The notes: generated by a model not told the origin, from the letters alone. 64,000 nt of DNA from CAZFGK01 sp964518635 (GCA_964518635.1 CAZFGK010000002.1:62001-126000), one strand, 5' to 3'; positions 43,436 to 52,485 are shown, counted from the stretch's first letter. Numbers and translations: made by a program.

Positions 43436-44062
43436 ATGAAAGAGACAACATCCCCCTCCCCTCATCTCCATCTCTCCTCCGCCTGTTCGTTCATGGCGGA
43501 ATTGATTGCTTCTTACGGTGAATGTGCCCTCAAGCCACAACCTGCCGGGTTTCATCACCTCGTCAAGATCATCGCCAACCAACAACTCTCCGGCAAAGCG
43601 GCCGCGACTATTTATGGTCGGGTGGAAAAGCTGGTCGGCGGAAAAGTCACCCCCGAGCGGATTCTCGCTGCCAAGGAGAAAGATCTTCGCGCTGCGGGAT
43701 TGTCATTCTCTAAGATCGCATCCGCGAAAGCAGCGGCAACTGCGGTTCAAACAAAGCAGCTAAAGCTGAACGCCTTCGCAAAGATGACGAATGAAGAGAT
43801 CAGCGAAGCAATCACCGCCGTCAAAGGGCTTGGTCCCTGGTCGGCGCAAATGTATCTGATGTTCGTGCTGGTGCGCCCTGATATTCTCCCGCTGGGTGAT
43901 CTGGGGATTCGAACCGCGCTCAAGAAAAGATACAAACTGAAGGACAGCCACTTCCCCGATTCGAGAAAGCTGCGCACCATAAGTGAACGCTGGAAGCCGT
44001 TCCGGACTTACGCCTCCTGGTATCTCTGGCGGTCTCTCGAACCAGTGCCAGAGAAAACGTGA
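43436..44062 (+). CDS. DNA-3-methyladenine glycosylase (AlkA-like, HhH-GPD)
   Basis: 208 aa. HhH motif ITAVKGLGPWSAQMYLM, catalytic Asp in DILPLGDLGIRTALKKRY, and the N-terminal region LVKIIANQQLSGKAAATIYG. The C-terminus FRTYASWYLWRSLEP is family-typical. It removes alkylated bases in base-excision repair. The AlkA N-terminal domain is absent, giving the short form common outside enterobacteria. It sits 63 bases after valS. Confidence 0.92.
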   Translation: MKETTSPSPHLHLSSACSFMAELIASYGECALKPQPAGFHHLVKIIANQQLSGKAAATIYGRVEKLVGGKVTPERILAAKEKDLRAAGLSFSKIASAKAAATAVQTKQLKLNAFAKMTNEEISEAITAVKGLGPWSAQMYLMFVLVRPDILPLGDLGIRTALKKRYKLKDSHFPDSRKLRTISERWKPFRTYASWYLWRSLEPVPEKT

Positions 44063-44078
44063 CGCGCGTTTTTCAGAA

Positions 44079-44360
44079 ATGAAAAGCTACAACGATCTTC
44101 GAAAACAATTCCCACGCGATATCTTTCAGCAGGTCATGCAGTACATTGCGTGGCAGAATCGTCTCTCGATGACCGCGATTGTCACTCTCCCGCAGGCAAT
44201 CGCACTCGCACAGTTGCTGGAAAGCCACCCGGGAAAGATGATTGATGAGTTTCAGTATGCAGTGATCAAGGAGACCTTTCTCAATAATCCAAATGTTGAG
44301 CAGGACTCTGATCAGATCACACAATTGTCGGAAGCGTTGAAGTCTGCCTTACATTGGTAG
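44079..44360 (+). CDS. Small conserved-looking protein, unknown function
   Basis: 93 aa from ATG 44079, 16 bases after the glycosylase stop. It is helical and rich in Gln and Ile: RKQFPRDIFQQVMQYIAWQN and PQAIALAQLLESHPGKMIDE. An upstream frame back to 43983 overlaps the glycosylase and is less likely. No family is recognised. The terminator follows immediately, so it is the last gene of the valS run. Confidence 0.6.
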   Translation: MKSYNDLRKQFPRDIFQQVMQYIAWQNRLSMTAIVTLPQAIALAQLLESHPGKMIDEFQYAVIKETFLNNPNVEQDSDQITQLSEALKSALHW

Positions 44361-44391
44361 CCCGCTCCCTTTAGGGGCGGGTTCTTTTTAT
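44361..44391 (+). terminator. Terminator after the 93-aa gene
   Basis: CCCGCTCC-CTTTA-GGGGCGGG is followed by TTCTTTTT, directly after the stop codon. Confidence 0.75.
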
Positions 44392-44461
44392 CTGTGGGCG
44401 GCAGACGCCCTCGTCTGCCCCTCTTCTCACCCTGAGCCTGTCGAAGGGTCTGCTTTCTCTT

Positions 44462-44515
44462 CGGTGCCCCACTGCGTATGCAAGCGCAGCCTGCAGAGCG
44501 TTTGGTTCCAGGTCT
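44462..44515 (+). repeat. Diverged copy of the intergenic repeat motif
   Basis: Begins CGGTGCCCCACTGCGTATGC and ends TTTGGTTCCAGGTCTG. The ends match those at 36467 and 37535; the middle differs. Confidence 0.6.
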
Positions 44516-44532
44516 GTATTTCTTCCGGATTA

Positions 44533-44777
44533 GGTGGCGTACCCCTTTCAAGGTGCGAAGTCAGTGAAGCACCTTTCGCGATTCTGCGGCTCGAATTATG
44601 CCGCACCCGACTACCGCCAATCACCCGCGCATGCAACCAGTCCGCGACAATAGTGACGATTCAGACAGCGGTCATCGTCCAAATGGAAGAGTCTATTCAT
44701 TGATTTGAAAACACGAGAGGCTCACCACGTTCGTCGATCACATCACTGACTTCGCACCCTAAAACGGGTGCGCCACC
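44533..44777. mobile_element. MITE-like element, copy B (245 bp)
   Basis: The left end GGTGGCGTACCC-loop-GGTGCGAAGTCAGTGA is inverted at the right end, which finishes GGGTGCGCCACC. The interior is closely similar to copy C at 46001 (for example AATGGAAGAGTCT and GTTCGTCGATCACATCACTG). No coding sequence. It fills the gap between the terminator at 44361 and the winged-helix gene. Confidence 0.85.
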
Positions 44778-44833
44778 CAACCAAATCGACGGAAGGCGAT
44801 GGAAAACAATAGGGTACAGCTGATCAACAGATC

Positions 44834-45145
44834 CTATTTCACTTGTTTTGATACCTTGATGTACTCCTGTAGCGCTTCCATATAGCCCGCGTAAGCTTTT
44901 CGCCCTACGGCCGTAAGCGTAAAGCGAGTCTTCGGCTTTCTGTCCTCAAATTGTTTCGTCGCACGTATGTATTTGGCCTCTTCCAGCTTGAGGAGATGGG
45001 TGCTCAGATTTCCATCGGTTGCGCCGGTCAAATCTCGTAGAAATACGAAATCCGCCTCCCGGACACTGACTAGGATTGTCATCACTGCCAATCGTAGCGG
45101 TGCGTGTATCACGAGATCAAGCGCTTCTAAGGGTTTCATTATCAT
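44834..45145 (-). CDS. Winged-helix transcriptional regulator (HTH_34/ArsR-like)
   Basis: 103 aa. IHAPLRLAVMTILVSVREAD, then FVFLRDLTGATDGNLSTHLL, then KLEEAKYIRATKQFEDRKPK form the winged helix. It ends in a helix that may mediate dimerisation. The family usually regulates a membrane or transport gene next to it, and here a membrane protein gene lies 6 bases upstream on the same strand. The pair is bracketed by MITE copies B and C. Confidence 0.88.
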   Translation of the reverse strand: MIMKPLEALDLVIHAPLRLAVMTILVSVREADFVFLRDLTGATDGNLSTHLLKLEEAKYIRATKQFEDRKPKTRFTLTAVGRKAYAGYMEALQEYIKVSKQVK

Positions 45146-45151
45146 TGGACG

Positions 45152-45760
45152 TCATTTTGCATTCAGGCTACGCACGCTTCGCCACAAAAGGTATCCGGGA
45201 ATTAAGTAACCCGGAATCACGATGGATGCCATAATCAAGGGATAGTATTTGTCGGGGAGTAGCATCATAATGACAGCCCCGTACCACCAGGACAATCCGC
45301 CCATCTTGAACGACAATAGCCCCATGATATGTCCCGAAGAATAGACCGCAATCCCTGCCAGTATAGAAATCAGAACGTACGTCGCTCGCGGTGGGAAATA
45401 GTGTAAGATAGGATTGCCAAACACGATTACCGCGGCAGCTATCCCAGTGGCGAGCCACACGCCATCGTAGGTATGTTCCGAATGGGTCTGAACATGCGCA
45501 CGGTTTCGATGACGACCCATTAGAATTACACTAATAATACCTCCTATCGGCATCAGGATTGCCCATGGAAGCCAGATGTCCCGCCCGGGATCCCTCTGTT
45601 CCAATATGTAGGTTAATATGCAAGCGACAAATAGTAGCGCGCCCCACACGAAATAAAAAGCGCTCCTATCGACTACCGTGGATTTGGTACGCGCGATCAT
45701 TTCACTTGCTATTGCCAGCATCTTTTGGGCGTCCGAATCTTGCTCACGAGAGTTTTCCAT
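45152..45760 (-). CDS. Membrane protein paired with winged-helix regulator
   Basis: 202 aa from ATG 45760, which has AAAGGA upstream. Five to six membrane helices are spread over residues ~33-195 (FYFVWGALLFVACILTYILE and WLPWAILMPIGGIISVILM among them). A cytoplasmic N-terminus of about 30 residues precedes the first helix. The protein is co-transcribed with the regulator at 44834. Function is not recognised. A possible promoter (TTGCAA-N15-TATACT) lies at 45799-45825 on the minus strand. Confidence 0.8.
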   Translation of the reverse strand: MENSREQDSDAQKMLAIASEMIARTKSTVVDRSAFYFVWGALLFVACILTYILEQRDPGRDIWLPWAILMPIGGIISVILMGRHRNRAHVQTHSEHTYDGVWLATGIAAAVIVFGNPILHYFPPRATYVLISILAGIAVYSSGHIMGLLSFKMGGLSWWYGAVIMMLLPDKYYPLIMASIVIPGYLIPGYLLWRSVRSLNAK

Positions 45761-46000
45761 CTTTATCCTTTCCGTTGTCAAAGTACTTTGCAACACAAAG
45801 TATATAGAGCATACGTTATTTGCAAGTATTTTGTTACAAGAGACTCTAATTCAAGATGTATATTTCAATCACGGTGCAAAGGCGACTACATTGAAGTCCG
45901 GGCTAGACCCCATTGCACGAGTATTCTGATCCTTTGAGGACCGGTGGCCTAGTTGATCACTTTGCTCCTCTTTTGTGGCCCGGGCTTGCGACCCGGGCTA

Positions 46001-46250
46001 GGTGGCGCACCCCTTTTAGGGTGCAAAATCAGTGAAGCACCTTACACGTTTCTACGGCTCGAATTATGCCAACTCTATCTTCACGAATCACCCTCGCGTG
46101 CAACCAATCTGCGACAAAAAGTAACAGTTCAGACAGTGGGTAATCGTTGAAATGGAAGAGTCTGTTCATTGATTTTAAAATACGAGGGACTTACAGCGTT
46201 CGTCGATCACATCACTGATTTCGCACCCCAAAAGGGGTGCGCCATCCACC
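46001..46250. mobile_element. MITE-like element, copy C (about 250 bp)
   Basis: The left end GGTGGCGCACCCCTTTTAGG is inverted at the right end, which reads CAAAAGGGGTGCGCCATCC. The interior is shared with copy B. It sits directly after a GTGGCCCGGGCTTGCGACCC motif also found near copy A (around 1477-1497). No coding sequence. Confidence 0.85.
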
Positions 46251-46292
46251 GGTCTCTTGCAGGAACTCACTAAACTTTAGTACGATGTCGCT

Positions 46293-47759
46293 GTGACTAG
46301 TAAATTAAAACGCTTAGCTCAGATGGTACTCTTGTCACTTGCCGCTATGGTGTGTTGCCTTGCAGCGTTTGTCTGGCTGCATCTGCCTGACTCTCAACCG
46401 CCCACATTCCCAAGACACATCATTGATGATGTTGCAATGATGCATCCAACTCGGGTGGACAGTTTGTTCACAATTGTCTCTGAGCAGGAGATTGGAGATG
46501 CCATTCGCTACGCCCAATCTAAGGGTTTGCGAATTTCTATAGCGGGTCGGAGGCATAGCATGGGAGGCCATACGCTGACGCCTCAAGGGGTCACACTCCT
46601 CATGACTGAATTTAATGACGTTTTGTCTTTTGATTCGGCATCGCAAACTGTCACCGTTCAAAGCGGGATTACCTGGGATACACTTCAGGCATATTTGAAT
46701 CAGATTGGTTACGCGGTCATGTCGATGCAGGGGCCAAATATCTTTACTGTGGGTGGTTCGATGAGTGTCAACGCGCATGGTTGGGCTAAATTCAAGGAGC
46801 AGGTCGGAGAGAGCATCGTCTCTTTCAGACTGGTGCTTGCCGATGGTACCATTGCAACTTGTTCGCCATTTGAAAACGTTGAGCTCTTCAAACTTGCAAT
46901 CGGTGGTTTCGGACTTTTCGGAGTTATCTCGGACGTCACCCTCCGAGTCGTAGAGAATGACATGCTTGCGCGATCCATTCGTCAGGTACGCGTGACTGAT
47001 ATCGAGAAGATTTTTCGTTCAGAGTATGAACTTGATAGTAGCAGCGTCTTTTTTCATGCGGATCTTTCGATCGCTCCATCGAGCTTATTGCAAGAAGGGA
47101 CATTCTCTATTTTTCAGCGATTGCCTTTCGGTACTGATTCCATCAGCGTGACGATACAGCCTGAAAACAATGTAAATCGTGACCGGTTTTTTCTTCACCT
47201 ATCGCGACAATACGATTGGGGGAAAGAGCTGCGCTGGTGGCTACAAAAAAAACTCGTTCGCGGAGACACCCTCTCTCGAAACAACACGATGCATTCACCC
47301 TATCAGCGACTCCAATACTATTCTCCAGAGAACGCCGACATATTGCAGGAGTATTTTGTACCAAGTGGGCGTGTTGTTTCTTTCTCGGACAAGCTTAGAG
47401 AAATTGTCTCTTCAAGCAAGGCAAACCTCATTAACTGCACCGTACGGTCAATCCGGAAAAGTGAAGTCCCTTTCTTGAACTATGCAAAACAGGAAGGATT
47501 TGGTTTTGTGCTCTACCTAAATGTGCGAAAGGACAGTACCGGAAGAGCCGCTGACTCCCTTCTTACATCAAAGCTAATTGATGCCTGTCTGTCAGATTCA
47601 GGCACTTTCTATCTTCCCTATTTACCTTTCTACTCGGCTAAGCAGCTTCGAACTGCGTATCCGGAGATTGACGAATTCATAAGACTGAAAATTCAGTACG
47701 ATCCGAATGAACTCTTCGGGAGTCTTTTTTACGAGAGACTCAAAGCTCTGCTCCATTGA
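46293..47759 (+). CDS. FAD-binding (VAO/PCMH-type) oxidase, membrane-anchored
   Basis: 488 aa from GTG 46293. One N-terminal membrane helix (about 8-30) precedes the FAD domain. GRRHSMGGHTLTPQGVTLLM supplies the histidine used for covalent FAD in the family, followed by VTVQSGITWDTLQAYLNQIG and FTVGGSMSVNAHGWAKF. The C-terminal half resembles the sugar-lactone oxidase group (D-arabinono-1,4-lactone oxidase-like) and ends IKYDPNELFG-like (IQYDPNELFGSLFYERL). The substrate is unknown. The single gene stands alone after MITE copy C. Confidence 0.87.
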   Translation: MTSKLKRLAQMVLLSLAAMVCCLAAFVWLHLPDSQPPTFPRHIIDDVAMMHPTRVDSLFTIVSEQEIGDAIRYAQSKGLRISIAGRRHSMGGHTLTPQGVTLLMTEFNDVLSFDSASQTVTVQSGITWDTLQAYLNQIGYAVMSMQGPNIFTVGGSMSVNAHGWAKFKEQVGESIVSFRLVLADGTIATCSPFENVELFKLAIGGFGLFGVISDVTLRVVENDMLARSIRQVRVTDIEKIFRSEYELDSSSVFFHADLSIAPSSLLQEGTFSIFQRLPFGTDSISVTIQPENNVNRDRFFLHLSRQYDWGKELRWWLQKKLVRGDTLSRNNTMHSPYQRLQYYSPENADILQEYFVPSGRVVSFSDKLREIVSSSKANLINCTVRSIRKSEVPFLNYAKQEGFGFVLYLNVRKDSTGRAADSLLTSKLIDACLSDSGTFYLPYLPFYSAKQLRTAYPEIDEFIRLKIQYDPNELFGSLFYERLKALLH

Positions 47760-48146
47760 GCCACTCGCTCCCCCCCTCCAAAAACATATTGACTCTCACC
47801 CCTGAATCCACCACTTTTTGGGTTCTATGAGGCAGATGTTGACCCCTGTGTGTTCATTGCCGGAGAGTAGAATCCGGACAGGTCGTCTGTTCTCTGAAAG
47901 CCAATACTCTGGGCGCCAATATTCCGTGAGGCAATCTTCTGGGCGCCCCTACCATCTCATCCAACCCGAGCAACAACCCCTCCCTCTAGTCATGGTCAGG
48001 ATAAAACCTGTCCGCCGGAGCCACCCCCTACCAACGCCTGTTTTCATAGGCTAACCAGGGGGGACGGAGCCAGACCACGCGATGAACGGAAACCAGACGA
48101 CAATGAGTCCGAACCTTCCCTTCCCCGCGCGGTTGCAGGTGAACGT
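47760..48146. other. Gene-free stretch before the HNH gene
   Basis: Two copies of TCTGGGCGCC lie near 47910 and 47938. A CATAGGCTAACC string at 48047-48058 also occurs near 39378. I see no promoter or gene. Confidence 0.35.
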
Positions 48147-48677
48147 ATGACCCCCTTCGCCGAACCGACACTCATCAATCGAAACGTCCTCATGCTCAAT
48201 CAGAACTATGAGCCGCTGACGGTCTGTTCTGCCCGACGGGCGATTGTCCTCGTTTTTCAGGGGAAGGCCGAGTTGATCGAAACTACCGAAGGGCTGTTTA
48301 TGACCTCGGTGCGGAGTCAGTTTGCGCTTCCGTCGGTGGTGCGGTTGTCGCAGTATCGACGGGTGCCGTACAAGCGGATCATGCTGACGAGGAAAAATGT
48401 CATCATGCGGGACGGGCACAAATGCCAGTACTGCGGGACCTCACGCGGGCCGATGACGGTCGATCATGTACTGCCGCGCACGCGCAAAGGACCGGATTCG
48501 TGGGAGAATATGGTTTGCGCCTGTGTACGTTGTAATAATTCCAAAGGGGATCGTACGCCGGAAGAGGCGGGGTTACATCTGAAGAAACGGCCGACGCGGC
48601 CGTCACATATTCATTTTATCCAACGTCATATCGGTACTGCCGACACCAGATGGCGACCGTATCTGTTTATGGATTAG
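48147..48677 (+). CDS. HNH endonuclease
   Basis: 176 aa. N-terminal strand MLNQNYEPLTVCSARRAIVL, then the HNH core: HKCQYCGTSRGPMTVDHVLP with the catalytic His, followed by ENMVCACVRCNNSKGDRTPE. The zinc Cys pairs are CQYC and CVRC. The C-terminus HIGTADTRWRPYLFMD is encoded by the DNA that recurs at 49235 and 51691. This family of stand-alone HNH proteins is common in bacteria; whether it is a homing or repair nuclease is not known. Confidence 0.93.
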   Translation: MTPFAEPTLINRNVLMLNQNYEPLTVCSARRAIVLVFQGKAELIETTEGLFMTSVRSQFALPSVVRLSQYRRVPYKRIMLTRKNVIMRDGHKCQYCGTSRGPMTVDHVLPRTRKGPDSWENMVCACVRCNNSKGDRTPEEAGLHLKKRPTRPSHIHFIQRHIGTADTRWRPYLFMD

Positions 48678-48687
48678 GCGGGCTTTG
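48615..48687 (+). repeat. HNH-tail repeat, copy 1 (end of HNH gene)
   Basis: Original position of a ~73-bp direct repeat that recurs at 49235-49307 (three differences seen by eye) and 51691-51756 (more diverged). It covers the last codons of the HNH gene and about 10 bases after the stop. Confidence 0.9.
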
Positions 48688-48701
48688 CCGTTTTTGGGGT
48701 T

Positions 48702-49196
48702 ATGCCTGCTGCTACGCGAAACAAAAGTACGGCAAAGAGTCAAATGATTCCAAAGAAAGAGCTTTGGTCGTGCCCCGTCTGTGCAGCGCAGTTTGCCATT
48801 CGAAATCAGTCCCACTCATGCGGAGACTATAGCGTTGAAGGCTTCCTAGAGGGAAAGCCGGACCGACTTGTGGACCTGTTTCATGATTTCATTCGCGAGT
48901 ATCGAAAAATCGGAGAATTAACTCTCCACCCAGTCAAGACACGCATTGCGCTTCTTTCAAAAGTGAGATTTGCTTCAGTAAACAAGATCGGAAAAGATTG
49001 TCTTGTTGGTCATCTGGTTCTGACACGACGAGCAAATCATAAGTCTCTGTTTACAAAAATCGATAATTTGAATGACCGGTTCTATGTGCATCACTTTAGA
49101 CTAAGTCACATGAACGAAATCGACGAAATATTTATTGGGTACATGCGTGAGGCCTATGACTATGGTGAACGAAAGCATTTGAAAGGTGCCAAGTAA
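48702..49196 (+). CDS. DUF5655 domain protein
   Basis: 164 aa. Typical pieces are WSCPVCAAQFAIRNQSHSCG, then LFHDFIREYRKIGELTLHPV, KTRIALLSKVRFASVNKIG and NDRFYVHHFRLSHMNEIDEI. This matches the DUF5655 (nucleic acid-associated, uncharacterised) family. An internal start at residue 15 is possible. It lies between HNH-tail copies 1 and 2. Confidence 0.75.
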   Translation: MPAATRNKSTAKSQMIPKKELWSCPVCAAQFAIRNQSHSCGDYSVEGFLEGKPDRLVDLFHDFIREYRKIGELTLHPVKTRIALLSKVRFASVNKIGKDCLVGHLVLTRRANHKSLFTKIDNLNDRFYVHHFRLSHMNEIDEIFIGYMREAYDYGERKHLKGAK

Positions 49197-49234
49197 ACGC
49201 AAACCGAACAAAATCAGACTTTAGGGGGGAGCCA

Positions 49235-49307
49235 TTTATCCAGCGTCATATCGGTACTGCCGACACCAGATGGCGGCCGTATCTGTTTATGGATTAGGTG
49301 GGCTTTG
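49235..49307 (+). repeat. HNH-tail repeat, copy 2
   Basis: Encodes FIQRHIGTADTRWRPYLFMD and a stop, as in the HNH gene, but without the rest of the gene. It also supplies the last codons and the TAA stop of the minus-strand kinase gene at 49294. Confidence 0.9.
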
Positions 49308-51555
49308 TCCAGATAACTCTCGTTACTTCATCGAAGCGCGGATGTTGTCGCACTAGTTCCCAGTGAGGGCTATGTCGTGACCACAATACCATCGGATCAC
49401 GTTCTTCTACACATCTCTCAAGCATCCGAATCGTGTCATCAGGCAATCCTGCAGAAGAAGCAGCAATTGCCAGATAGGAGGGGGCTACAAACTCAAGTCG
49501 TGAACGTCCGGCGAGTTCATCGTACACCGCCCGAGCCAGTGCGTGACGGTTCATCTTGTAGTAGATCCAACCGGTCAAACCGAGCATCCACGGATCACGA
49601 CCGGAACTCTTGATCGCGGGCAAGGCCAGTTCCACCGCTCTTTCGTACTGACCGTCAAAGGCATAAGCACGAATCTGATTCCATTTGGCAAAGAATGCCG
49701 TGGGAACCTGAGTCACTGCCTTTTCTGCAAACTCAATTGACTCACGGTTCCGACCTGCGTGACCAAGTACTATAGAATGCTGAGTAGAAATCCAGCCATT
49801 GAGCGGATCTTCGTGGAGTGCCCGTTCAGATTCGGAGAGAGACTTTTCGATAGTGAACAGCCCGCTTGAATAGGACCACGTAGTACGCTGGCTTCGCGCC
49901 CGGGAATTGCGCGGATCGATTGCCAATGCCCGCTCCATTGTTGCGTAGGCCCCTGTGAAGTCCCACTCAAACTGCTCTTGTACGCAAGCGAGCGTTGCCC
50001 ATGCCTCAGAATGTTCGGGATTCAACTGCAAGGCGTGCGTGACAAGCTCTTTTGCTTTTGTCATCGCAACCGCGGCAGGAGCCTGACCATATGTCGCCAG
50101 ATTGCGATAGGTATCCGCAAGCCAAACCATCGGATCAACATAGTTTGCGTCCAGTGCGATGGCCCGTTCAAAGAAGGGAATCGCTTCGAGCATGTACGGG
50201 CCGCGTTTTTCCATGAGGGCACGACCGCGGAGGAAGAGTTCGAAGGCTTCGATACTCCGAGTCTTCCGAACTCCCGCCGCCTTCTCGGCATCGCTGTCCA
50301 TCGAGGTTCTGAGTCGACTGACTATCGCAGAAGCGATTCGATCCTGAATCTCGAAGATGTCGGTCATCTCCAGATCAAATCGCTCGGTCCAGAGTTGATA
50401 GCCATCACGTGCATTGACCAGTTGAGCGGTGATACGCAGGCGATTTCCGGCCCGCTGAACTGTTCCTTCAAGGACCGTCTGCACTTCAAGCTTCTCGGCA
50501 ACTGTCCGCAAGTCTTCCCGTTTCCCCTTGAATGCAAAACTTGATGCCCGGGCAGAAACGCGAAGACCGGGGAGTTGCGAAAGGACATTGGTTATTTCGA
50601 CGGTGATTCCATCTGCGAAATACTCATACGATGCATCGCCGAGGTTTTCAAACGGAAGCACTGCAACAGAATTCTCCAATGAAGGCGCGATTGAAGCAGT
50701 ATTCGATGCGATGTTTTCGAGGGACATGCGAATCTCTCGCATGGAGCTCGGTCGATCATCTGTTGACTTTTTCAGGCATCGCTTCACAAGATCACGTAAA
50801 GCGCCGGGTGCAGAAGTTGGTAGAGATGTCCAGACTGGTTCACGTTCGAGAATTTCGACAATGAGATCCGGCGAGCTTTCGGATTTGAATGGAGGTTGTC
50901 CCGAGAGCATTTCGAAGAGCAGACAGCCGAATGCCCAGATATCAATCCGGAAATCGACCGGCTTACCGCGAAGTTGCTCAGGGCTCATATACGGGACAGT
51001 TCCCAACAATTGCCCGGCACGAGTAGCGGAGAGGTTTGCCGTCTGATCTGAAAACTCCGAACCGACGAGTGCGCCCTGGATCAGTTTCGCGAGTCCAAAA
51101 TCGAGAACTTTTGAGACACCGTCAGACGTTATCATGACATTCCCGGGCTTCAGGTCCCGATGAATGATGCCGCGGTCATGAGCTGATTCTATTGCCGAAG
51201 CAATCTGCGTGGCGATCTTTGTTGCCGCAGTTGCTTCCAGTTTGTCACGAGTCAGCAATTCGGCGAGAGAATCACCTTCGATGAACTCCATGACCAGATA
51301 CTCGATCTCATCCTGTACGCCGATGTCGTACAAGACACAGATGTTGGAGTGATTGAGGGCCGAGACCGCTCTCGCCTCGATTTCAAACCTGCGCTGGGAT
51401 GATGAATCAAGATTCGCGTTGATCGGCAGGACTTTTACTGCGACGAGACGATTGAGGCGCGTGTCTCGGGCCTTGTAGACCTCACCCATTCCCCCTTTTC
51501 CTGCCAAGCCGATTAGCTCATAGGGGCCGAGACGGGTACCGGATGGAAGGGTCAA
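49294..51555 (-). CDS. Ser/Thr protein kinase with TolB/FlgO-like and TPR domains
   Basis: 753 aa from TTG 51555. Kinase domain (about 10-275): glycine loop LAGKGGMGEVYKA, Lys in VAVKVLP, HRDLKPGNVMI, DFGLAK, MSPEQLRG, so it should be active. A TolB-N/FlgO-like domain follows (about 290-415: VAVLPFENLGDASYEYFADG), with QRAGNRLRITAQLVNARDGY. The C-terminal half (about 425-745) is TPR-like, with FLRGRALMEKRG, IALDANYVDPMVWLA and ALQLNPEHSEAWATLA. The architecture is known in Acidobacteria and related phyla. No membrane helix. The gene's stop lies in HNH-tail copy 2. Confidence 0.93.
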   Translation of the reverse strand: MTLPSGTRLGPYELIGLAGKGGMGEVYKARDTRLNRLVAVKVLPINANLDSSSQRRFEIEARAVSALNHSNICVLYDIGVQDEIEYLVMEFIEGDSLAELLTRDKLEATAATKIATQIASAIESAHDRGIIHRDLKPGNVMITSDGVSKVLDFGLAKLIQGALVGSEFSDQTANLSATRAGQLLGTVPYMSPEQLRGKPVDFRIDIWAFGCLLFEMLSGQPPFKSESSPDLIVEILEREPVWTSLPTSAPGALRDLVKRCLKKSTDDRPSSMREIRMSLENIASNTASIAPSLENSVAVLPFENLGDASYEYFADGITVEITNVLSQLPGLRVSARASSFAFKGKREDLRTVAEKLEVQTVLEGTVQRAGNRLRITAQLVNARDGYQLWTERFDLEMTDIFEIQDRIASAIVSRLRTSMDSDAEKAAGVRKTRSIEAFELFLRGRALMEKRGPYMLEAIPFFERAIALDANYVDPMVWLADTYRNLATYGQAPAAVAMTKAKELVTHALQLNPEHSEAWATLACVQEQFEWDFTGAYATMERALAIDPRNSRARSQRTTWSYSSGLFTIEKSLSESERALHEDPLNGWISTQHSIVLGHAGRNRESIEFAEKAVTQVPTAFFAKWNQIRAYAFDGQYERAVELALPAIKSSGRDPWMLGLTGWIYYKMNRHALARAVYDELAGRSRLEFVAPSYLAIAASSAGLPDDTIRMLERCVEERDPMVLWSRHSPHWELVRQHPRFDEVTRVIWTKPT

Positions 51556-51690
51556 GCGAACACTCTGCGAGCGAGAATCGTGATCATCGCCTGAGGATAA
51601 CAGCGATTCGAATTGAACGGAAGATGTTTCTTTTCTGTACTGATTCTAGATCGACGTCAGATTATTGCTGGAGTCATGATCTCCGTATTG

Positions 51691-51756
51691 TCCAGCTTCA
51701 TATCGGCACTGCCGACACCAGATGGCGACGGTATCTGTTCATGGATTAGGTGGGCT
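51691..51756 (+). repeat. HNH-tail repeat, copy 3
   Basis: Retains the reading HIGTADTRWRRYLFMD and the stop codon, with more substitutions than copy 2. It contains the TGA stop of the minus-strand lipoprotein gene at 51739. Confidence 0.85.
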
Positions 51757-52485
51757 TGAAAGACACACATATTCGTCTGCCGCTGCTGTGAGCATGTCCG
51801 TTGGATAAATCTCATGATACACGTCTCGCTGGATGAACGAATTGGCAAGTTCAATGACAGCAGGAATGTTGTAATTTCCGCTCACAAGTGGAAGCGAATA
51901 GTAGACAAAGAGAACTGAATCAAAAGTATAGGTTCGGCGAAGTCCCATGTCAGGAGTGGATCCTACAGAAATCTTCCCACCCAATTCAGCTGTAAGCCAT
52001 TTAATACTCGACCATTCTTGGGCAACCTGCAACGACTCTACACCTGGCGAGTGTACGAACTGGACACTTATGCTGTCTGCATCGATAACATCGTAGCGAA
52101 TTTTGAAAATGACAGACGTGTCAGCAGTAAACTCACAGTCGACAGTATCAGGCCAGGTTCGTCGAGTCTCTATTATTGCCTTCGCCCTCCCCTTTGGTAG
52201 CCGTCTGGAGAAGCTGGAGAGACTATCAGACTTGAATCCGATGACTTCCCCATCAGGATAAAGGAATCTTATCTGCGGTCGGTCGCCGGTGGCGACAGCA
52301 TAGCGGAGGTCGCTGGGTTGGAATCCGTAGGGATAGTCGATGTAACAATACCACGCCAGAACCTGACCACTGACCAGCACGGTATCATTGTTTGCCGGAG
52401 CGATGACTGATTTTTCGGTGCAGGTCACTGACGCAAAGACACAGAGCAGCAAGGCGATCACACTTGCAAATTGACTTTTTTTCAT
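51739..52485 (-). CDS. Lipoprotein, paralogue 1
   Basis: 248 aa from ATG 52485, which has GGAGGG six bases upstream. The lipoprotein signal ends ASVTC. The mature part opens TVLVSGQVLAWYCYIDYPYG and ends ADEYVCLSSPPNP. It is related along its length to the next gene upstream (start at 53337): both have a conserved SGQV/TGVV-xxW-C opening and a YxCLxS end. The stop codon is provided by HNH-tail copy 3. Function unknown. Confidence 0.75.
   Translation of the reverse strand: MKKSQFASVIALLLCVFASVTCTEKSVIAPANNDTVLVSGQVLAWYCYIDYPYGFQPSDLRYAVATGDRPQIRFLYPDGEVIGFKSDSLSSFSRRLPKGRAKAIIETRRTWPDTVDCEFTADTSVIFKIRYDVIDADSISVQFVHSPGVESLQVAQEWSSIKWLTAELGGKISVGSTPDMGLRRTYTFDSVLFVYYSLPLVSGNYNIPAVIELANSFIQRDVYHEIYPTDMLTAAADEYVCLSSPPNP

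Noticed and set aside
48047..48058. CATAGGCTAACC shared with the region near 39378
   Set aside because: Only a 12-base match with unrelated flanks; probably chance.
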